Positions 11,061-22,494 are shown, counted from the first letter of the stretch. The stretch is DNA of 64,000 bases from Cherax quadricarinatus (GCF_038502225.1 NC_091355.1:16570381-16634380), one strand, 5' to 3'. The notes: a model not told the origin generated them from the letters alone. A program made the numbers and translations.

Positions 11061-11449
11061 CTGCTATTGCTAATGGTGGTAGTGGAGCTACTTTTGCTAA
11101 TGGTTATGATGCCGTTGCTGCTGTTATCGAAGGTTTTGGTATTCGTGTTTCTGTTGGTAGCGGCGGTGTTGATGGTAGTGTTAGTGGTGGTGCTGGGGTG
11201 ATGGTGATGCTGGTAGTTGCCGTGATGGGGGTGATGGTGGTCCTCGTTCTAGTAGTGCTGCTGTTGTTGTTGTGTCGATAGTTGGTTCTTGTATTTTTGT
11301 TTGTGGCGACCGTGGTGGGGGAGGGGGAGAGGTGTTGTCGACGTTGCTGTTGATGTTGGCAATGGCCTCGAGGATGTTGGCAATAACGTTATTATTAACA
11401 ACGGCGTTAATGTTGCTGTTGTTGTAGCGGTTGTTATTGCTGCTGTGGT

Positions 11450-11487
11450 AATGGTGGTGGTGGTGGTGGTGGTGGTGGTGGTGGTGT
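11450..11487. repeat. (GGT)n microsatellite
   Basis: About 12 GGT units within a longer GT/GGT-rich stretch (11080-11510) that continues the low-complexity domain after the minisatellite. Confidence 0.9.
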
Positions 11488-11634
11488 TAGTGGTGGTGAT
11501 AGAGCAATAATTCTTTTTTATTTTTTGTTTTTATTGGCGCTTGTGGTGCTGTTGTTTTTGAGGTTGATGTACTAGTGGTGGTAGTGGTGTTTTGTGTTGC
11601 TGGTGGTGGCGGTGCTGTTGTTTTTGTTGATGTT

Positions 11635-11637
<3 letters not shown>

Positions 11638-11695
<58 letters not shown>

Positions 11696-11703
11696 TGCTG
11701 TTG
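11638..11703. repeat. (CTG)n trinucleotide repeat
   Basis: Around 20 CTG units with TTG interruptions near the 3' end. Both strands give homopolymer frames (Leu/Cys/Ala/Ser), without any flanking coding evidence. Confidence 0.93.
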
Positions 11704-12259
11704 CTCCTGCCACAATCAATACTTACCTGGCCGGCCCCTCCCTGCACCACCATCACCCACACTTTCACCATCATTGCTGTCACTATTCTCACCACCATTT
11801 TTCCGCTGACAGTGTTAATTAGCTATCACTATCTAATAATATCCGTCATCATAATCCCAGCTATAATCATTACAACATAAACCTCTCAGTAATTACAATC
11901 ACGTCTACAATTACTATTAAACAGTATATGAAAATTAAAATCACTATCATCACATAATAATCATAATTATTACCCAAGTTACAATGACACTAACTTCAAA
12001 AATATCAGCCTCAATCACCATCTCCCGAGTATGGTAATATTCAGTCATTATCCCTCTCATAATCAAGTCAGAGTCATAACAGTCACTGTTCCAGTAATGG
12101 CGTTGCGGTCACCATAAAAGTCACAACTCATAACCTTCCAGGAATATGTGTAAATGTATTTGTTTCAAATATCACCTACTGGAAAAGGGAATTATTTTGT
12201 ATAATTGCCAGCTAATTTTGGTGATATACATGTAATAATTTGAGGATGTATGATGATTT
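11704..12259. other. Unassigned AT-rich stretch
   Basis: Begins with CACCACCATCACC-type low complexity, then AT-rich sequence with many ATCAC/ATAATC phrases. No gene or known repeat recognised. Confidence 0.5.
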
Positions 12260-12279
12260 CACACACACACACGCGCACG

Positions 12280-12314
<35 letters not shown>
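12260..12314. repeat. (AC)n microsatellite with ACGC interruptions
   Basis: AC dinucleotides interrupted by GCGCACGCACGCGCGC. It lies directly upstream, in the plus sense, of a decayed plus-strand CR1 fragment, the same arrangement as the other CR1 copies. Confidence 0.95.
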
Positions 12315-12319
12315 CCTCC

Positions 12320-13080
12320 GTTGAGAGCTAAAATGTTAGAGACCTTAATAGAGAACTGAGCGTATCAACACACGAAGACAACAACACTAGAGAAGGAGCG
12401 TGAACCAGCAACACTTGATCTGGGTTCCACCAAAAATGAGGAAGAAATCGAGAAAGAAGAATAGAACCCCCTCGATCATGCAGTCGAGAACTTTTGCTGC
12501 CAAGTAGAAGTGATCCGGGACACCAGCAAGGGAACAGAAGAGAGAGTAAATCAGTCAATAAAGAGATTGGATTAGGCAAAGATGAAAGCTTTCGTAAACG
12601 AAGCGCAAAGGAAAATATTTATGAATTGAATAACGGCTTGGGAAGTACTGGGAGGCAAGGGAGAAAAATGTAGCAATCTGTGGGACAGGGAGTGTTACGA
12701 TTTCGTATAGAACATTTAAAATCATCAAGTTCTAAAGCATATTATAACTACAAAAAAAATGAACCAATAATGGAAATGCAATGACAAAAATAGTCAAGCG
12801 GGAAATCAGCATAAGGATAACTTAGCGATAAAGACTAAATCCCAACTTAAACTGCAACATAGCTACATCAGTAGGAAGATGATTATAAAACACTACGTAA
12901 GAAAGTTAAGGATGTAAGTAAGAGAACTTACGGAAAATATGAGGGAAACCTGAAAGGAACTGAGTAGACTGGTCAAGAAGTGGTTCACTATGAAATCCGA
13001 GAAGGTACCATAGACACGAGATTAGACCAACGACGACTGAAAATAATTTTTGCACATCAAAGGATGTCTTGGAGGGACTT
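12320..13080 (+). mobile_element. Decayed CR1 fragment (endonuclease-RT linker)
   Basis: No long frame survives, but 12800-12885 translated piecewise gives ITLAIKTKSQLKLQHSYISRK, which lines up with AAKAKSDLKLLYSHIRRK of copy A. The rest of the stretch is purine-rich like the coding strand of CR1. Limits are uncertain. Confidence 0.55.
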
Positions 13081-13116
13081 CTAAACTGTCGTATCTGAGC
13101 GCTTCCGCAAAGACAG

Positions 13117-13202
13117 TTACCTGGAGTTTACCTGGAGAGAGTTCCGGGGGTCAACGCCCCCGCGGCCCGGTCTGTGACCAGGCCTCCTGGTCACAGACCA
13201 GG
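13117..13202 (-). mobile_element. SINE/LINE tail fragment (CCGCGGGGGCGTTGACC family)
   Basis: On the minus strand this reads GCCGCGGGGGCGTTGACCCC then CGGAACTCTCTCCAGGTAAA and CTCCAGGTAA, the same 3' tail as the SINE at 29503 and the LINE at 24896. The left end shows the repeated CTGGAGTTTACCTGGAG. Confidence 0.85.
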
Positions 13203-13209
13203 ATTATGT

Positions 13210-13329
13210 GTGATTGTGTGTGATGTGAGAGGTGAAAGTGTTGAATGACGATGAAAATGTTTTCTTTTTGGGAATTTTCTTTCTTTTTGGGTCACCCTGC
13301 CTCGGTGGGAGACGGCCGACTTGTTGGAA

Positions 13330-13333
<4 letters not shown>
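13210..13333 (+). mobile_element. Unclassified interspersed repeat (GGGTCACCCTGCCTCGGTGG)
   Basis: Contains GGTCACCCTGCCTCGGTGGG followed by AGACGGCC, found again at 42905-43000 with small changes (AACGGCT). Both copies are preceded by GTGAATGATGA-like sequence. Probably the 3' end of a retroelement; the family is not identified. It runs straight into (AT)n. Confidence 0.7.

Positions 13334-13409
<76 letters not shown>
13334..13409. repeat. (AT)n microsatellite
   Basis: About 37 AT units following the repeat end. Confidence 0.97.
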
Positions 13410-13411
<2 letters not shown>

Positions 13412-13439
13412 GGTTCTTTATTGATTAATATGTGTATTA

Positions 13440-14110
13440 CTAGCAAATATCTAATAGGTCACTGGAAACTGGGCAACTACCAGAGAAAAAGATCTGAATC
13501 AAAGACCTGTTTCTTTGACAAACATTCTATTCAAAGTAACAATTAGAAAAAATGCATAACAATGGATTTTAAAAAGAGCAAGCCAGTAAAATTACTGATT
13601 GGATAACTTCTGCTAAAAAGCCATGTAGATTTCTACCACTTGGTGACAGAAGAAATAAGCCTAAATGAAAAAGGTGGGTAGACTGTATATTTCTGGACAG
13701 CTGGGAGGCTTTAAATACAGTACCGCACAACATATTGATAAACAAACTAGTAGAGCTAGAATGAATAACGAAAAAGAACTAAAATTGATGGCCGAATGCT
13801 TAATGAGATGGATATAGAGTGATCTTCAGAAAGGAGATATCAGGATGGCAGATATTTCAAGTAGGGTTTGACAGGAGTCAGTGTCGGGATTAGTAGGCAA
13901 ACGACATACCAAAAGATTAAATCCTATTCTTCACTATGATGGCAAATTCTTAAGAGAATAAAATGTGAAGAAAACATGGATACCTGCAAGAAGATTGGAA
14001 TAAACTACAGGGATGGCCAAACAAATAGCTCCTTGAACGTGAATTCAATCCCAGCAAGTTTAACGCACTGAATATCAAAGAAGGCGAAAGAAGACGGAGA
14101 ATATCGTTAC
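13440..14110 (+). mobile_element. Decayed CR1 reverse transcriptase fragment
   Basis: Piecewise translation recovers CR1 blocks in the right order: TGNWATTRE-like sequence where other copies read IETGQLPE, then VDCIFLDS..ALNTVPHNILINKL near 13680-13760 (RT motif A region), and EFNPSKFNALNIKEGERRR near 14040-14100 (LEFNPTKCKVMKIGEGQRR elsewhere). Many stops. It is probably the continuation of the piece at 12320, interrupted by younger repeats. Confidence 0.7.
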
Positions 14111-14219
14111 ACTTGTGTTAAGACATTGTGGTGAGGAAGAATAGTATTGTTGCTCAGTGATTCCAAAGTGGCTGGCTATAATAAAACTGTCTAAATGTGA
14201 TTCTTTGTTGAATAGTTTT

Positions 14220-14448
14220 AGCTTCAGTGACTGGTTGTTGTGAACCAGAATCAACTGATGCAGATATCCTGGAAATTAATCGCTCCGGAAGGAATCAGTG
14301 TCTTTCAGACTGGAAAGAACGCCAAGATAAGCGAGTGAGATGTAATCGCCAGTCAGCAAGAAATCTGTCAGCAGTCATGAACCGCCCAGTTAGCAGGAAG
14401 CAGAAGGAAGCCAGAAAGTCAAGTCAGAGAAGAAAGCAATACCAGTGA
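14220..14448 (+). CDS. Candidate terminal exon with weak PKI-like motif
   Basis: A 73-codon frame opens exactly after a good 3' splice-acceptor context (TTTTAGCTTCAG ending 14227); an in-frame stop lies just upstream at 14212 and there is no ATG, so it would be a downstream exon. Its start, ESTDADILEINRSGRNQCLS, aligns without gaps to the N-terminal inhibitory segment of cAMP-dependent protein kinase inhibitors (general form TTYADFIASGRTGRRNAI): T, A, D, R, G, R and a later D coincide. The pseudosubstrate is altered, with RNQC where RRNA is expected. Such proteins bind and block the PKA catalytic subunit. The rest is very basic (RKQKEARKSSQRRKQYQ) and unlike PKI. It may be chance, a pseudogene, or an unrelated exon. 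No repeat similarity was noticed. Confidence 0.28.
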
Positions 14449-14780
14449 GACAAAGACATCTTACCTCTGAAGTGTGATTAAAAAATCAGATACAGAGACA
14501 GTACGGTGCAGTAATTTGACACTGTATATATAAGGCTTCCTGTGAATGTATGTGATAAAGCATTTAGATCCTAAGACAGTGCCGTGATATAAAGTACAGT
14601 GCTATTAATATAGTCAAAACAATGTGACGATCATATCAGTGACAAAAACATTAAGTGGATCTTTGTATCCTTGTTTGTTTGGGGTTAAATTTAAGTGCTG
14701 AAAAGATTTTGGCACAGTCAGTGATGTACGTTAATTTTGTTTAGAGTTACACAAAAAAAAAACCGCACATAGAAGAGAGG
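14449..14780. other. Unassigned stretch, possible 3' UTR
   Basis: AT-rich sequence following the candidate exon. No AATAAA signal found before 14780. It ends in A9 just before a PLE-like terminal motif. Confidence 0.35.
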
Positions 14781-14850
14781 AGCTTACGACGACGTTTCGG
14801 TTCGATTTGGACCATTTACGAAGTCACACGTGGAAGGTACTATAAAGGTG
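14781..14850 (-). mobile_element. Penelope-like terminal fragment (hammerhead-like core)
   Basis: On the minus strand, a GGTCC...GAACC stem with loop AAATC is followed by GAAACGTCGTC. This is the same stem-then-CGAAACG arrangement as the complete PLE at 27630, and a variant core (AAGTCGAACCGAAACG) recurs at 62378. The CUGANNA half of the core is not recognisable here. Confidence 0.5.
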
Positions 14851-15957
14851 CTACAAATTAATGCTGTAAATATTCCCAGTGTCATCTCAGTCAACCCTTA
14901 AAGTTGTCCTCGTATTTATTAATGTTCTTGCCAGAGTCTGCCATTTCTCACATACGTCCACGTGCGCCACCCATGGTAGCCGAGTTAATTATTCATCACA
15001 AATACACGTGCACCACTGCTGTTTTTGAGTAAGTTGTCCTCATTAATACACTTGCATTACCACTGAGTCAGATGTCCTTCCATTAATAAATTTGCACCAC
15101 CACAGGTGTTTGAGTCTAAATCTCTCTCAGCTTGCGCACTGATGAACTAGAGACATAATACGACGTGGCTTTGTACTCGTATATTCCACTCATGTATAAG
15201 GCATCGACAAAGAGGACAGAGCCCTAAAAACATCAGGCAGGATGTTAAGGGCACCATAATCAAGCATATGGGCGAATACATACCTCGGGCGAGCATTAGC
15301 CAGGGAAATCGCAATTACATCAAAAGAAAGTGTGCGTTCGTAGTACCAAGGTAGACTCAACATAGCCGAGGGAGAGAAATGGATGCTGGGCAGTCGCAGT
15401 GGTTGCCAGTTTCCATCAGTGCGCCGGCAGTGGTTATTATACCGAGGTGGAATAACTAAAAGCAGTGAATTGCAGTTTTTGGGGAACGCTTTAGATTATT
15501 TGTAAATGTTTTGGGGGATTGCCCTCTGCTGATTTTAAGTAACTTGGTGCATCAGTGCCCAGCTTGCAAGCCACCCATCCAGTCTGCCTGCTGCTCAATC
15601 GACCAGCTGTAACGCAGCCCAGGCCAACATTAAGCTAGCTTAACGCAGGTATGGGCTGCTCCTCTCATTTAAGCTGTCAAAACCTCCCGCTTCTTTAATC
15701 TAGTCACTGAGTCAGCTGTCTGCATTAACTCTTATGGAATTCCTTCCGAGTCCCGTGTTGGGATATGTTAATGTGAGAATTTCGTCAGCCAGGTCATCCT
15801 GGTAAGTAAGGCAATCAGTAGTCGTTATACGCCTGTCAACCTTCCAGTACAGTACAGTCTCATTATAATAATGACATACAATAACCAGGTGTTGCACATG
15901 TGACTATTTCCTCACTGCAGTCTGCAGTGTCGGTGTATTTCTAATACTGCGTCAGCC
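14851..15957. other. Unassigned stretch
   Basis: No reliable coding frame. 14890-15120 has repeated loose phrases (CATTAATACACTTGCA, CCACTG). It includes CCAGCTTGCAAGCCACCCA at about 15558. No gene assigned. Confidence 0.45.
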
Positions 15958-15969
15958 GTCCCCAGTATG

Positions 15970-16487
15970 CATATTTTGTATATAGTGCATGCAAAAACCT
16001 AACAAATCCCCAGGCCCTGATGAACTGTATGCAAGGGTTCTAAAGGAATGTAAAGAGGAGCTTAGCACACCTTTGGCTAATCTTTTCAACATATCACTAC
16101 AAACTGGCATGGTGCCAGATAAGTGGAAAATGGCAAATGTGATACCTATTTTCAAAACAGGTGACAGGTCCTTAGCTTCGAACTATAGACCAATAAGCCT
16201 AACCTCCATAGTGGGAAAATTTATGGAATCAATAATTGCCGAGGCAGTTCGTAGCCACCTTGAAAAGCATAAATTAATCAACGAATCTCAGCATGGTTTT
16301 ACAAAGGGGCGTTCCTGCCTTACGAATTTATTAACTTTTTTCACTAAGGTATTTGAGGAGGTAGATCATGGTAAGGAATATGATATTGTGTATATGGACT
16401 TCAGTAAGGCTTTTGACAGGGTCCCACATCAGAGACTATTGAGGAAAATTAAAGCACATGGAATAGGAGGAGAAATTTTTTCCTGGA
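15970..16487 (+). pseudogene. CR1-type reverse transcriptase fragment, second family
   Basis: An open frame from 15989 encodes RT blocks 1 to 4: KPNKSPGPDELYARVLKEC, MVPDKWKMANVIPIFKTG, SNYRPISLTSIVGKFMESI, QHGFTKGRSCLTNLLTFF and DIVYMDFSKAFDRVPHQRL, motif A with the first catalytic Asp. It differs enough from copies A-F to be a separate CR1/L2-group family. The reading frame is intact here, but the element stops at about 16487 (after GGEIFSWIEE) before the QGS and YADD motifs, joining unrelated DNA, and lacks its 5' part too. The open frame continues into non-LINE sequence to 16639. Confidence 0.88.
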
Positions 16488-18411
16488 TAGAGGAGCCAGC
16501 GACATTCTCATCATGTGTGGAGCACTGGGAGTTCTGTGATGTCATCGGATCACTGCTCGTTTCATTGCTGTTAGCACCTCTTCGATTAACAACCATATAC
16601 CTGTGGCATCATCTCCCCATTCTTCAACTTGAAGTCTAGGGTCGCTATCCGCTTCTTCATGATCAGCTGATCATCGCAGCGACTAGACTTCTAGAAATTT
16701 ACCGAGTTAACTAGGAATATATTGGCTAGTGACTAGTCATTGCAGAGCCGTGAGATGTGTTCTTGGACCCGCGGGTTTAAAGGTTCAAACTGTTTATATT
16801 TAGCTCCATAGAATGTCTCATTGGATCTCTCTTTATAGTATCTGCAATAGTGTTTTTTCTTTTTCGTGTATGATTTACTGTTTCAGTGATTTTTCATGTC
16901 AGAAGTGACCTAGTGAAAGGCTCCTCACAGCTGTAAGATGGAATGGAACAGTCACCACTGTGTTTCATTGCAGATCCAATTCTTGAGTTAATTATCCATA
17001 TATTAATAATTCCTTGAATTTCAGTTATAACTTAACTTTACCGTATAGCGTCAAGGTCATTAAACAAATGAGTATTTAAGGCCAATGACTCGATAATTTA
17101 ATAGGCCAGAATTTGTGCTACAGTGTATAGAAATGCTGACGCCATTAATGAGTGTATCACAACCTAACCTGGTTCTTCACAACACTCAGGTAGGTACAGT
17201 TATTATTTATTAACATGTAACATTTTTTTTTTGAGGTCTCAGATAGAAATTCGGGTTAATGAATAGGAAGAATTCAGCATAACACCGCCATCAGAGAGGC
17301 GATTATAAATTCTGATTATAGAGTCTGATTATAGTTTTGTCAATAGCATTAGTTATGCTTTATCTAATGGAATTTTTTACTATTCCCTTTGATACCTTAT
17401 TCATTATGTGTGGGTTTACTATAGAATATTTATGTTCAGTACAATGTATCGTGTTACATTGATGACGGTGCATTATCATCATATCCCTTAATGCACCAGT
17501 TATTAATTCCAGTGAAATCTGATATTTGTTACTTTTAGTTTTTATCTGTTCGCTTAACTGACTTAATTGTATGGTGTTATGAGTGGAAGGAATCCAAGAC
17601 TCTCTGACGTAATTAATGTCCCACGTTCTAGGCATACTTGTCTGTACGAGGGCATCTTGAAGGAGCGCCTGAGGATGAATCAGTTTAATAGAAATCCCTT
17701 CCAGACAATTTATTAGATAACTTATCCTAATAATTTTGTTACTAGTGACCTATGAACCCTTGTTATTTTCTCCAGCCGTTATTCCTAGTTTCATTAAATA
17801 ACAGTATTATTTTGTTCTTCAGTTATTCTCTGACTTGTTCCTTTCTAAAGGAGCCTAAGTTCATTACTAACTTTTTAGCGTTGTGTCAATATCACTGTAA
17901 ATAATAAGCTACTTATTTGCATTTTAATAGGTGTCATGTACTTGCAGATAATCGCTTCTTAATTTTGTGTCCTATAGCTCAGATAAAATTTTACGTTTTT
18001 GTGTTAATCAGTGATAACTCGTATTTCAGTTTGATAATGGTTGTGTATGGTGTATTGTTTCTTTTTTTTTTTTTGAAGTTTCACTGTATTTTTTTAATTA
18101 AATACTGATTAAAGCACATGTATCTCAGAATAGCCCGGTTTAATTATTTTTTAAGTTTTATTCCTTTGTTTCCTGTATTTTGTCTAACAAATCTGTACCG
18201 ACTCCCTGCAAATAACTGCCTGCTTTCTTAGTTAATTACTATGGTTAGAAGTAATTTATTCTTACTTTACTCACTGATCTAATTGTAGGTAATCTCCAGT
18301 AAAATTAGAGTTACTATGTACTTACAGTACTGAACTAATTAAAATGCTATGCTTTTAAATTTACTTACATTCTTTAGTAGTGTTTTGTATTGGTTATAAT
18401 TAAGCTGTACA
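16488..18411. other. Unassigned AT-rich stretch
   Basis: About 1.9 kb of AT-rich, apparently low-repeat DNA. There is a short palindrome, ATGATCAGCTGATCAT, near 16660. Frames at 17360-17635 and 17917-18108 show no recognisable protein. No gene called. Confidence 0.5.
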
Positions 18412-18530
18412 TGAATGGTATACAATACCGACAAGATGAAGATTTAGACACATGTGCAACATCAGGGTATCTTTATTGTAGACGTCTCGCCAACCAGTAG
18501 CTTTATCACTATAGATTCTAGGGCATTATG
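18412..18530 (-). mobile_element. Penelope-like terminal fragment
   Basis: On the minus strand, TGATAAAGCTACTGGTTGGC is followed by GAGACGTC and then ACAATAAAGATACCCTGATG and TTGCACATGTGTC. The same order (TGATAAAG, stem, CGAAAC, AAGATACCCAGAT, TTGCACA) occurs at 62451-62515. The GAAA of the core is mutated to GAGA. Confidence 0.65.
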
Positions 18531-18769
18531 AAGCTCTTGATTTGGTAAATGTAATATGCAGTGCATAATTTTCTAGCTGTTATTTCCCCTACACATGAAT
18601 AGGACTGCATGTTTCTGCTTCTGAAATTTTGAGGTTATGTTCTACTCAGCCTAAGTCAACTACAGAGACGCAAGATTCATTGTCAGGGAAGACAGTGCCA
18701 TAGAATCTTTGAATTATCACTTACCTGTATATCTTATAATTTCAACCAGAACTACGGCTTTTACAACAT

Positions 18770-18975
18770 AGCTGAACCCGTTGCCAAGAAACTTCATCGT
18801 TATCCTACACAACAATATACCTACTTGCCCATCCCGTGCAGGTCCGTCTCAAATCCAACCTCCCCATCATTCTCCACCTGACTCTCAACCCTGTATATTC
18901 ATGTACTCTGTGAATTGACAAATTCCACTGTGTGGGCGAAACCTTGTCAATAAAGGATTACATTGTACTGCATAT
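18770..18975 (+). mobile_element. Penelope-like terminal fragment
   Basis: TTGACAAATTCCACTGTGTG is followed by GGCGAAACC and TTGTCAATAAAGGATTACA. The CCAC-loop-GTGG stem preceding GCGAAAC matches the recurrent PLE terminal design. It faces the opposite fragment at 18412. Confidence 0.6.
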
Positions 18976-19184
18976 ATTTTTCTATCGTGTCAGTATTTAT
19001 ACCATTTATCTCCTAAATATGAGGTAATTAATTTCATTGCATTGAGTTTCCTATTATTTCCGATAATAATTATTAGTGTATTTTCGATATTTAATAAGAT
19101 GCTCACATATCCAACTCTCGTTTTGTTTTCAACTAATTTTTTTTTTTTTAATTTTTAATCACATTTCATATTGCCTTTGTTACC
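18976..19184. other. Unassigned AT-rich stretch
   Basis: No feature recognised. Confidence 0.4.
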
Positions 19185-19410
19185 CTGAATGTTGACTGGG
19201 GGTGTGACCCATCGTAGTGTGACCTGTTACTAGGAGTTGGTGGGTAATGTGACCTATCGTGGTGTGACCTGTTAGGAGTTGGTTGGTGGTGTGACCCATC
19301 ATAATGGCTGACCTATTAGTAGGGGTTGATAAGTGGTGTGACCCATACTAATGTTTGACCTGTTGGGAGTTTGTTGATGGTGTGACCTTTCGTAGTGTCT
19401 GACCTGTGAG
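19185..19410. repeat. Degenerate minisatellite (GGTGTGACCCATCGTAGTGT)
   Basis: Four imperfect copies of a roughly 55-60 bp unit built around GGTGTGACCCATC, TGACCTGTTA and GGAGTTGGT. Confidence 0.8.
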
Positions 19411-20295
19411 TGAGAGATGGTGATCTAGAAAACTACTAGACACCTGGCTAGTGCAAACTTATAACAATCTAGAATAAAACATTGGCATTTTGAGCACATA
19501 GTGACAAAACTCCAAAATTAGGTGTTCAAAGTGGTCCCTCTAACCACACGAACGAACCCACTTGTGAAATATTCTCTGTTATAATTAAATAAAAATTTAT
19601 TAGTAGAGGAGCTGAGGGGTTTTACTTCCAAATATTTACTTTGACTTTGCTGAATGAAAGCTGATTAGTCGTTAATGAAAATGATTATTAATAAAAAAAG
19701 GTACAAACCATGTTATTTCCTCTTACGTTTTTGTACATTCCTGCAGAATGATAGGCTTACCATCTACAGATCAAGAGATTGTCATAAATGACTACAATGG
19801 ATTGGTTAATATTTTTCTTGAAACATTGTTTTCATTAGTGGCTACACGATCCATATCACATCAGTACAACCAAGAATATTGATTCCATTTGTTTACAGGA
19901 ATACAGACAACTAGTTGGAGGGCTTGCCCTTGTAACTAATTGGATATGCTGCATATAACATATGATCAACTAACTTTTGTTTGATTTATGTTAGAAATAA
20001 CTTCCTGCATGCACTCATGACCCTGCCAAGTCTAATGAACATGCACCCTCATGGTGTTAAAATATACACAAGCAACTTTTCCATTAATATCTTTAATATT
20101 TATGCTTCAGCTTATCATTTTTAACCTGAGGATTTGTATAATTACATTTACATAATCACATTTATAATGAAACTGCGCAAATTCATGGTAACTAAAATGA
20201 CATAAAAGATTATTGGAAGGTCAGCAACAGAGCACCAATTTAACTAAATTAGATAAGTGCCTAAATGAACATGATAAAGTTAGAATAGTGATTAT
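19411..20295. other. Unassigned AT-rich stretch
   Basis: No coding frame, RNA gene or identifiable repeat seen. Confidence 0.5.
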
Positions 20296-20620
20296 TATAT
20301 ATACAAGGCAAGCGGAAATTTGAGTATGCAATAATTTCGCAAAAATAATTCTGAACCTAACGAGAAAAAATATTTATTTGTGCTTATTTATTAAATTATT
20401 GTAAACTTATCTAACATGTATTTAGTTGGATTAGACTAAATTAAATTACGCTTGTTATAATAAAGTTAGGCAAGTTTTCTGAGGTGCTTTTGGTACAAAA
20501 TAATTAATTTTAATATTAACATAAATAAAATATGCCTTTAAATATATGAAAAATTTTTAGAAAAGATTTATTTTCAAATGAACTCTTGCTAATTGACCAA
20601 TTTCACGTATTCGGCACGAC
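20296..20620. mobile_element. MITE-like element, longer version, partial
   Basis: Its right end CGTATTCGGCACGAC (to 20620) is the same terminal motif as the element at 33375-33567, and the interior shares GAAATTTGAGTATGCAATAA and TTCGCAAAAATAATTCTGAA. It lacks the expected left terminus. It abuts (AT)n on the right. No coding capacity. Confidence 0.7.
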
Positions 20621-20623
<3 letters not shown>

Positions 20624-20711
<88 letters not shown>

Positions 20712-20713
20712 TG

Positions 20714-20770
<57 letters not shown>
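20624..20770. repeat. Compound (AT)n(ACAT)n(AC)n microsatellite
   Basis: AT to 20708, then GCATGCATACATACATACAT, then pure AC from about 20731. Confidence 0.97.
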
Positions 20771-20773
<3 letters not shown>

Positions 20774-21227
20774 ATTTACAAGATCAGTGCCTAGGATTTA
20801 ATTATTAAAAAAACATTTATCTGATCACTTTCCAAGACTAATACCCATCCAGACAGACGAGGGTGAGACGAGAGAGACAGAGAGAGAGGGAAACAGAGAG
20901 AAAAAGATAGAGACGAGAGTGCCTTACATATCATAAACAAATAATAATAATTATTACCTCGACACTTTCATTATCAATGCTTTACTGTTGATGCTCCTTA
21001 ATTCAAACAGATTTGTGGCTGCTATAAATATGAGAGCTTTTCACGAGAAAGTAGATATTTTAATGCGACCAAATGAAGGGTCAGGGGTGACTAAAGAACC
21101 ACGTTGCAACATCAGTGATTAATGGTTGGTAATGTTAATAACTGATGAAAAATGGTTGAAGCAAATAAGTATATTGATATCCAAGTTTAAGTTACAAATT
21201 TGTTAAGAATTAAGTAGGGGAACCACG
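20771..21227. other. Unassigned stretch
   Basis: GA-rich near 20860-20920, then AT-rich. No feature recognised. Confidence 0.45.
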
Positions 21228-21960
21228 GTGAGTCGGCAGAGGAGTTTCCTGAGAGAGAGAGAGAGAGAGAGGTATAATAATGTGGATGATAACTGTCAGA
21301 GACAGATGAGGATGAGATTAGCTGTGAGAGGAAGAATGACGAGAGTGGTAGTTGTGAGAGGAAGAATGACGAGAATGGTGGCTGAGAGAGGAAGAATGGC
21401 GAGAATGGTAGTTGCGAAAGGAATAATGCTAAAGATGGTAGTTAGCAGTGAGAAGCAGAACGATAAGGATGTGAACCGCGAGAGGTAGAATGATGTGGAA
21501 GGTAGTTAACGGGAGAGGTGCAATGATGTTCATTGTTGATGTGAGTGGAAGAATGTTGTCGATGGTAGCTGTGAGAGGTAGAGATGGAAACTGTGAAATG
21601 TAGGAAGATGTAGAGATAGTTGTGAGAAGTGAAATGATGTGGAAGTGGTGAGAGGTAGAACGATGGAGAAGGTTGATAGTTTTAAGAGATACTATGATGA
21701 GGACGGTAGTTAATAGTGAGGGGCTGAATGACAGTGGAAGTAACTGTGAGACACAGAATGATAGGCAAGTTAATTGTGAAAGGTAGAATGATAGGGAAAT
21801 TGTGAGAGGCAAAATGGTAAGATATATGTAAAGGTAGAATAGTAGGGAGAGTCGTAAGGTGTGAGAGGTAGGATGATGGAGTTAATGCTAGAGGTATAAT
21901 GATTTGGATTGTGGTTTTCTCTAAGAAGTAGAATAGGTAGGAATATAGAGATAGAATGAT
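21228..21960. repeat. Degenerate purine-rich minisatellite (about 33 bp unit)
   Basis: Repeats of GTTGTGAGAGGAAGAATGA plus CGAGAATGGTA drift along the block and become hard to align after about 21850. A (GA)n run at 21245-21270 starts it. The period is a multiple of three, so open frames arise. Confidence 0.85.
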
Positions 21961-22204
21961 AGGTTAGTTCCGAGGAAGTAAAATTGTTAAGAAATTAGTT
22001 TGTTGCAATAGGTTGATTGCTGAGCTAGTTTGCTGTAAAGATTCAAGGAATTTGTTTTCCGAGGTAGACTGAGGGAGAAGGAAGTTGTGTAACGTAAACT
22101 AATTTAAACTTTGGTAGTTGGAACAACAGAGGATTTTTACCGAATCGATCATTAGTGAAACGAAGAGCGTAACGCTGACTGAACCATGTGGAGTCCTCAT
22201 ACGT

Positions 22205-22375
22205 GAGGAGAACCTAGGAGACCTGACCGAACCTTGAGGAACACCACTCATAACTGAGAAGAGCCTAGGAGACTTGACCGATCCTTGAGGAACACTACTC
22301 ATAACTGAGAAGAGCCTAGGAGACCTGACCGATCCTTGAGGAACACCACTCATACCAGAGAAGACTTTCAATGTG
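22205..22375 (-). repeat. 51-bp tandem repeat derived from the LINE RT motif SGVPQGS
   Basis: Three 51-bp units start at 22205, 22256 and 22307, with the start of a fourth at 22358. On the minus strand each unit encodes MSGVPQGSVRSPRLFSV with one to three changes, which is the conserved QGS block of LINE reverse transcriptase (SGVPQGSVLGPLLF in other copies here). The flanking minus-strand sequence (LHGSTLKVFSGM before; IDSVKILCCS after) also looks like LINE sequence. Confidence 0.85.
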
Positions 22376-22494
22376 GAACCATGCAAGCGCTGCGACAGAA
22401 TGACAAAATGAAAAAAAAAAAAATTATCTTCAGAAAGGTTAAGAAAACTGATGATATACAGAAGCAAATAGAAACTTTAGAGCAAAAGGAGAAG

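Noticed and set aside
9103..11281. Large alanine/valine/threonine-rich protein of 720 residues (plus) or 596 residues (minus)
   Set aside because: Both strands are open because the repeat units are 24 or 27 bp, and there is no start context, splice site or domain. It fits minisatellite DNA better.
11638..11703. Coding CAG/polyglutamine-type expansion in a gene
   Set aside because: No flanking coding sequence; it lies in a long low-complexity domain.
16650..16680. Regulatory operator from the ATGATCAGCTGATCAT palindrome
   Set aside because: A short self-complementary word with no adjacent gene; chance is likely.
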